A stretch of DNA of 10,703 nt from Ruminobacter sp964520475 (GTDB taxonomy: Bacteria; Pseudomonadota; Gammaproteobacteria; Enterobacterales; Succinivibrionaceae), in assembly GCA_964520475.1 (NCBI GenBank), contig CAZFNS010000030.1:1-10703 (forward strand), written 5' to 3'. This document shows, piece by piece, positions 7,667 to 10,703 of this stretch (position 1 is its first letter; every line of letters starts with the position of its first letter). A program made the position numbers and the translations under genes. The notes under the pieces are model-generated. The model saw only the letters and a program-made list of their open reading frames with translations. It was not told the DNA's origin and searched no databases.

Positions 7667-9004
7667 ATGAAATTATTAAAGCCTGTAATGGACAGCGTTT
7701 TGGCCCGCAATCCTAACCAGCCCGAGTTCCACCAGGCTGTTCAGGAAGTACTGGAAACTCTTGAACCGGTGATGGAAAAGCACCCCGAATGGCTGAAGGC
7801 CGGCATCCTGGACCGTTTGGTCGAGCCCGAGCGCCAGCTGATGTTCCGCGTGCCCTGGGTTGACGACGAAGGCAACGTGCAGGTTAACCGCGGCTTCCGC
7901 GTGCAGTTCAACAGCGCGATCGGCCCGTACAAGGGCGGTCTCCGCTTCCACCCCTCGGTAAACCTGAGCATCATCAAGTTCCTGGGCTTCGAGCAGGTAT
8001 TCAAGAACAGCCTCACCACCCTGCCCATCGGCGGCGGCAAGGGCGGCTCGGACTTTGACCCGAAGGGCAAGTCGGACCGCGAGATCATGGCTTTCTGCCA
8101 GAGCTTCATGACCGAGCTGGCCAAGCACATCGGCGCCGACACCGACGTTCCCGCCGGCGACATCGGCGTGGGCGGCCGCGAGATCGGCTTCCTGTTCGGC
8201 CAGTACAAGCGCCTGCGCAACGAGTTCACCGGCGTTCTGACCGGCAAGGGCCTCGGCTGGGGCGGTTCGCTGGCCCGCACCGAAGCCACCGGCTACGGCC
8301 TCTGCTACTTCATGGACGAGGCGCTCAAGGACAACGGCAAGAGCTTCGAAGGCGCCGTAACCGTAATTTCCGGCTCGGGCAACGTGGCCATCTACGCCGC
8401 CGAGAAGGCGACCGAGCTCGGGGCCAAGGTCGTGGCCATGAGCGACTCCAACGGCTACGTCTACGACGAGAACGGCATCGACCTCAAGCTCATCCACGAG
8501 CTCAAGGAAGTCAAGCGCGCCCGCATCAAGGAATACGTGACCGTTCATCCGGAAGCCAAATACGTCGAAGGCTGCCGCAACATCTGGGACGTCAAGTGCG
8601 ACATCGCCCTGCCCTGCGCCACCCAGAACGAAATCGACGAAGAGAGCGCCAAGAAGCTCATCGCCAACGGCACCTGGGCCGTGGGCGAAGGCGCCAACAT
8701 GCCTTCGACCAACGAGGCCATCGCCGTCTACCAGGCCGCCGGCATCATCTTCGGACCCGCCAAGGCCGCCAACGCGGGCGGCGTGGCGACCTCGGCCCTG
8801 GAAATGAGCCAGAACTCGCAGCGTCTCGAGTGGACCTTCGAAGAGGTCGACGCCAAGCTCAAGCAGATCATGCAGAGCATCTACAAGGCCGCCTCCGAGG
8901 CCGCCGCCGAGTACACCGGCGACAAGCACAACCTTGTCGCGGGCGCCAACATCGCGGGCTTCCTCAAGGTCGCCAACGCCATGTACGCCCAGGGAATCGT
9001 TTAA
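7667..9004 (+). CDS. gdhA: Glutamate dehydrogenase, class I hexameric (probably NADP-dependent)
   Basis: Interconverts 2-oxoglutarate plus ammonia and glutamate in the cytoplasm; in this family it usually serves ammonia assimilation. The protein has 445 residues, against about 447 to 450 for the class. The substrate domain shows GPYKGG with K89, K113 in VFKNS, the catalytic lysine K125 in GGGKGGSDFDP, and D165 in PAGDIGVGG. These numbers coincide with those of Clostridium symbiosum GDH. The Rossmann domain has GSGNVA (236-241). The strand after it ends in SDSNG (259-263), resembling the SDSSG of NADP-specific E. coli GDH more than the GPDG of the NAD enzyme; the cofactor is therefore inferred. 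The start is fixed by AGGA at 7654-7657. The gene is monocistronic, with its own promoter and a strong terminator at 9035-9063. The long AT-rich upstream region with paired ARG-like boxes suggests regulation by amino-acid status. No key residue is missing. Confidence 0.97.
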   Translation: MKLLKPVMDSVLARNPNQPEFHQAVQEVLETLEPVMEKHPEWLKAGILDRLVEPERQLMFRVPWVDDEGNVQVNRGFRVQFNSAIGPYKGGLRFHPSVNLSIIKFLGFEQVFKNSLTTLPIGGGKGGSDFDPKGKSDREIMAFCQSFMTELAKHIGADTDVPAGDIGVGGREIGFLFGQYKRLRNEFTGVLTGKGLGWGGSLARTEATGYGLCYFMDEALKDNGKSFEGAVTVISGSGNVAIYAAEKATELGAKVVAMSDSNGYVYDENGIDLKLIHELKEVKRARIKEYVTVHPEAKYVEGCRNIWDVKCDIALPCATQNEIDEESAKKLIANGTWAVGEGANMPSTNEAIAVYQAAGIIFGPAKAANAGGVATSALEMSQNSQRLEWTFEEVDAKLKQIMQSIYKAASEAAAEYTGDKHNLVAGANIAGFLKVANAMYAQGIV

Positions 9005-9034
9005 CCGGTTCCGCGCGACTGCCGCGCGCAGCGA

Positions 9035-9063
9035 ACGGGCCCCCGCGGGGGCCCGTTTTTTTT
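9035..9063 (+). terminator. Terminator of gdhA
   Basis: ACGGGCCCCC (9035-9044) pairs with GGGGGCCCGT (9047-9056), followed by eight T's (9056-9063). It is 30 bp after the gdhA stop and is the strongest terminator in the window. Confidence 0.92.
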
Positions 9064-9146
9064 GCCGCGCGGGGGAGACCCGCCGTCTTCCCCTCCATCC
9101 CCCGCCCCGCGCCGCCGTCCGTATACCGGGATCGGCCGCCGCCCTC

Positions 9147-9176
9147 TTGACACGCGCTTTCGTCCCGTCATATCAT
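9147..9176 (+). promoter_or_regulatory. Promoter of the djlA-like gene
   Basis: A perfect TTGACA (9147-9152) and TATCAT (9171-9176, 5/6) are separated by 18 bp. Transcription would begin near 9183. The leader of about 84 nt contains a 14-bp perfect palindrome GGCCCCGCGGGGCC (9205-9218) and ends with AGGA (9256-9259) 7 bases before the ATG at 9267. An ATG at 9262 opens only a two-codon frame (ATG ACA TGA) overlapping the real start. Confidence 0.7.
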
Positions 9177-9266
9177 GTTTCTTCTATATTTTTTTTCGCG
9201 AACCGGCCCCGCGGGGCCGCGGGCCCCGGCAAACCGGGCGTCCGGACGTTCGGAAAGGATCATGAC

Positions 9267-10286
9267 ATGAACAGATACGAAACGGACAGAAAATTCGGCT
9301 GCTTTATAAAGGTGATGTTCGTATGGGCCATGCTCTCGATAATGGCCCCCTCGATCGCCGTGAAGGTCGCCGCAATCGCGTTTTTGTTCGGCGTCCCCGC
9401 CTTTCTCATTTACAAAGCCGTGCAGCTCATGAGGGAACGGCGGTGGGAGCGGGAGCACGGCCGGCGCGACCGGAGCGAAAATTACCGGGAGGAGCGCGAC
9501 GAGAATTTCCGGAACGCCTACGGCGAAGCGTACGGAGAGGCCTACGGCGCCAAATACCGTGAAGGCTACGCCGAAAATTACCGGGGATCCTCCGCCGGGG
9601 AAGACGAACCCGAGGAGCACGGGCCCCGCTACGAAGCCATAACGGCGGCGATCATGCGTCTCCTGGGCCACGTGGCCGCGGCCAACGCCGAGATGAGCTG
9701 GGAGCTCAGCAGTTCCGTCGATTACGTGATGAGCAAATTCGACGAGGCGTACCGGAAGATGTTCGTGAAAGCCTTCCACGAAGGCAGGGCCGCGGACTAC
9801 ACCGTGTACGACGACATCAAAGTGGTCGACGCCGAGGTGACCGAACACGACGAAAAGGTCATCATCGTCTCGTTCTTCGTCTATATCGCGGCCGCCGACA
9901 GCAACCTGACCGCCGAGGAGAAACGCCGCATCGAAGTCATCGCCTTCGCCCTCGGGGTGACGGCGGGCGAGCTGAACGATCTCTTCCGGGAATTCGGCTT
10001 CTATTACGAGAAAAGCGCCGACGACGACAGGTATTCCGGCTACCGCAGAGCGGGCGCCGGGGGAGCGGCGGACGATCCGCTGCGCCGGGCCATGAATCTG
10101 CTCGGCGTCGGCGAAGACACCGAACCGGCCGAGATCACCCGGGCGTACCGGAAGCTCATCCGCAAGTACCATCCGGATCTCATCAAAGTCAAGGGGCTTC
10201 CCGACAGCATGAGGGAAGTGTACGAAAAAAGAACCAAGGAAATAAACGAGGCCTACGACCTCGTGAAATCCGCCCGGAACTTCTGA
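9267..10286 (+). CDS. DjlA-like membrane-anchored co-chaperone (two TM segments, TerB-like domain, C-terminal J domain)
   Basis: A 339-residue protein predicted to be inner-membrane anchored and to stimulate DnaK from the cytoplasmic face. A short N-terminus (MNRYETDRKFGC) leads into two hydrophobic segments (about 13-30 and 33-52), then a charged stretch with RERRWEREHGRRDR. A tyrosine-rich linker (71-107) has Tyr every fourth residue from 85 to 105. Residues about 124-246 form a TerB-like helical region, with AAADSNLTAEEKRRIEVIA (208-226) matching the corresponding DjlA segment. Residues 271-339 are a J domain with HPD at 302-304, followed by LIKVKGLP, close to the VAKGLP of E. coli DjlA. 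E. coli DjlA is 271 residues, has one TM segment and reads HPDK; here the residue after HPD is Leu. The start is chosen by AGGA at 9256-9259 and because the frame upstream is GC-rich, non-coding leader. It is monocistronic, and the next gene looks like a partial paralogue. The domain assignment is firm, the client and pathway unknown. Confidence 0.9.
   Translation: MNRYETDRKFGCFIKVMFVWAMLSIMAPSIAVKVAAIAFLFGVPAFLIYKAVQLMRERRWEREHGRRDRSENYREERDENFRNAYGEAYGEAYGAKYREGYAENYRGSSAGEDEPEEHGPRYEAITAAIMRLLGHVAAANAEMSWELSSSVDYVMSKFDEAYRKMFVKAFHEGRAADYTVYDDIKVVDAEVTEHDEKVIIVSFFVYIAAADSNLTAEEKRRIEVIAFALGVTAGELNDLFREFGFYYEKSADDDRYSGYRRAGAGGAADDPLRRAMNLLGVGEDTEPAEITRAYRKLIRKYHPDLIKVKGLPDSMREVYEKRTKEINEAYDLVKSARNF
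9513..9584 (+). repeat. Tetrapeptide tyrosine repeat inside the djlA-like gene
   Basis: Residues 83-106 read as six consecutive four-residue units: NAYG, EAYG, EAYG, AKYR, EGYA, ENYR. Tyr occurs at 85, 89, 93, 97, 101 and 105. Phe81 and Tyr73 continue the register upstream, and ENYR also occurs at 71-74. On a helix the i/i+4 spacing would form a slowly winding aromatic ladder. At DNA level the units have diverged in codon choice, so it is not a recent slippage product. Confidence 0.85.
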
Positions 10287-10296
10287 GGCCCGGGCG

Positions 10297-10326
10297 CCCG
10301 CCGCCGGCTTTCGCGGCGGCGGGTTT
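10297..10326 (+). terminator. Probable terminator of the djlA-like gene
   Basis: CCCGCCGCCG (10297-10306) pairs with CGGCGGCGGG (10314-10323) around a 7-base loop, 11 bp after the stop codon. Only three T's follow, so termination may be incomplete and some transcripts could reach the next gene. Confidence 0.6.
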
Positions 10327-10373
10327 CCCGTGTGCGTTCATTCTTAAAATTGCCCGCCGGCGCGGGCGCCCGC

Positions 10374-10402
10374 TTGACACGGGGCTCATTTTTTCATACT
10401 GT
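10374..10402 (+). promoter_or_regulatory. Possible promoter of the truncated downstream gene
   Basis: A perfect TTGACA (10374-10379) is followed 17 bp later by a poor TACTGT (10397-10402), or 15 bp later by CATACT (10395-10400). The block TTGACACG and a TCATA about 20 bp downstream are shared with the djlA-like promoter (9147-9172), suggesting the promoter was duplicated with the gene. The implied leader is over 110 nt and GC-rich. Confidence 0.4.
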
Positions 10403-10525
10403 TACTGTGTTATTTGAGCCGGCGCAGCCGGGACGGCCTCCGCGCGGCCCGTCCGGGATCCCGGCGCAGTCTCCCGGCCGGGACGTCCGGGACGCTCGTT
10501 TTTCACCGTTTGGAACGGCCATCGC

Positions 10526-10703
10526 ATGAGTGACAATGAGAACAACCGCAGGGACAGGTACGTCGGGTGCTCCGTCGAACTCATCGCCGTTTGCCTCCTG
10601 GCGTTCTTTTTCTCCGCGTACGTTCTGAGAATCGCCCTCTGGCTGTTTGTTTTCGTGGGTCTCCCCGTCTTCATCATCGTCAAAATCGTCGGGTTCTTCA
10701 GGG
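10526..10703 (+). CDS. Partial gene: membrane protein, likely paralogue of the djlA-like protein
   Basis: ATG at 10526 opens a frame that runs off the window after 59 codons. The visible part starts MSDNENNRRDRYVGCSVELI, then has two hydrophobic segments (about 16-33 and 36-57) separated by an Arg, with GLPVFIIVKIVGFFR at the end. Aligned without gaps to residues 7-56 of the djlA-like protein, about 12 of 50 positions are identical. They include D-R, the G-C pair just before the first segment, the G-x-P turn and the K...R after the second segment. The layout of the two hairpin segments is the same. A GGAA (10512-10515) is the only Shine-Dalgarno candidate. Whether a TerB or J domain follows is beyond the window. 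Confidence 0.7.
   Translation, partial: MSDNENNRRDRYVGCSVELIAVCLLAFFFSAYVLRIALWLFVFVGLPVFIIVKIVGFFR

Noticed and set aside
7676..8929. A 417-residue open frame on the minus strand within gdhA
   Set aside because: It is the complement of gdhA third-position-biased codons, rich in Val/Leu/Ala/Gly/Asp, with no recognisable domain.

Overview
The window is a GC-rich bacterial chromosome segment (roughly two thirds GC by eye) with five recognisable housekeeping or chaperone genes, each with a clear ribosome binding site, promoter or terminator. EttA, the single-chain 1,294-residue PurL, YigZ and a DjlA-type J-protein together point to a Gram-negative with a Pseudomonadota-like gene set. The class I glutamate dehydrogenase and the REP-like relic also occur in other Gram-negative lineages (for example gut Verrucomicrobiota/Lentisphaerota), so no genus can be named from the sequence alone.

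Layout. Positions 1-440 look like a mobile-element scar: a REP-like hairpin carrying GGGACTG/CAGTCCC arms and a short AT-richer reading frame that may be the tail of a PD-(D/E)XK (Rpn-type) transposase. A strong terminator ends this part at about 541. ettA (+) runs 657-2321 and converges on a purL-yigZ pair (-, 6959 down to 2381). The two units share an intergenic hairpin at 2340-2373. The purL promoter lies at about 7043-7048 and is divergent from a very good promoter at 7121-7149. That second promoter drives an isolated mini-gene for a 46-residue, arginine-rich protein, with a perfect Shine-Dalgarno and its own terminator. An AT-rich regulatory region (7398-7666) then precedes gdhA (7667-9004). 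It holds two ARG-box-like operators exactly 20 bp apart and a sigma-70-type promoter. After the gdhA terminator, a membrane-anchored TerB/J-domain protein (djlA-like, 9267-10286) has its own promoter. A second gene starting at 10526 and cut by the window edge encodes a matching two-helix membrane N-terminus, so the two look like tandem paralogues.

How they relate. gdhA (ammonia assimilation into glutamate) and purL (glutamine-dependent purine synthesis) both belong to nitrogen metabolism, but they have separate promoters. If the ARG-like boxes are real, gdhA would be tied to arginine status. ettA (translation gating by energy state) and yigZ (IMPACT family) are translation-related neighbours. 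The most novel-looking items are the 46-residue basic protein, the tandem membrane J-protein pair with its tyrosine ladder, and the gdhA operator. Nothing here looks like a defence system, CRISPR array, prophage or secretion locus, and no tRNA or rRNA gene was recognised.
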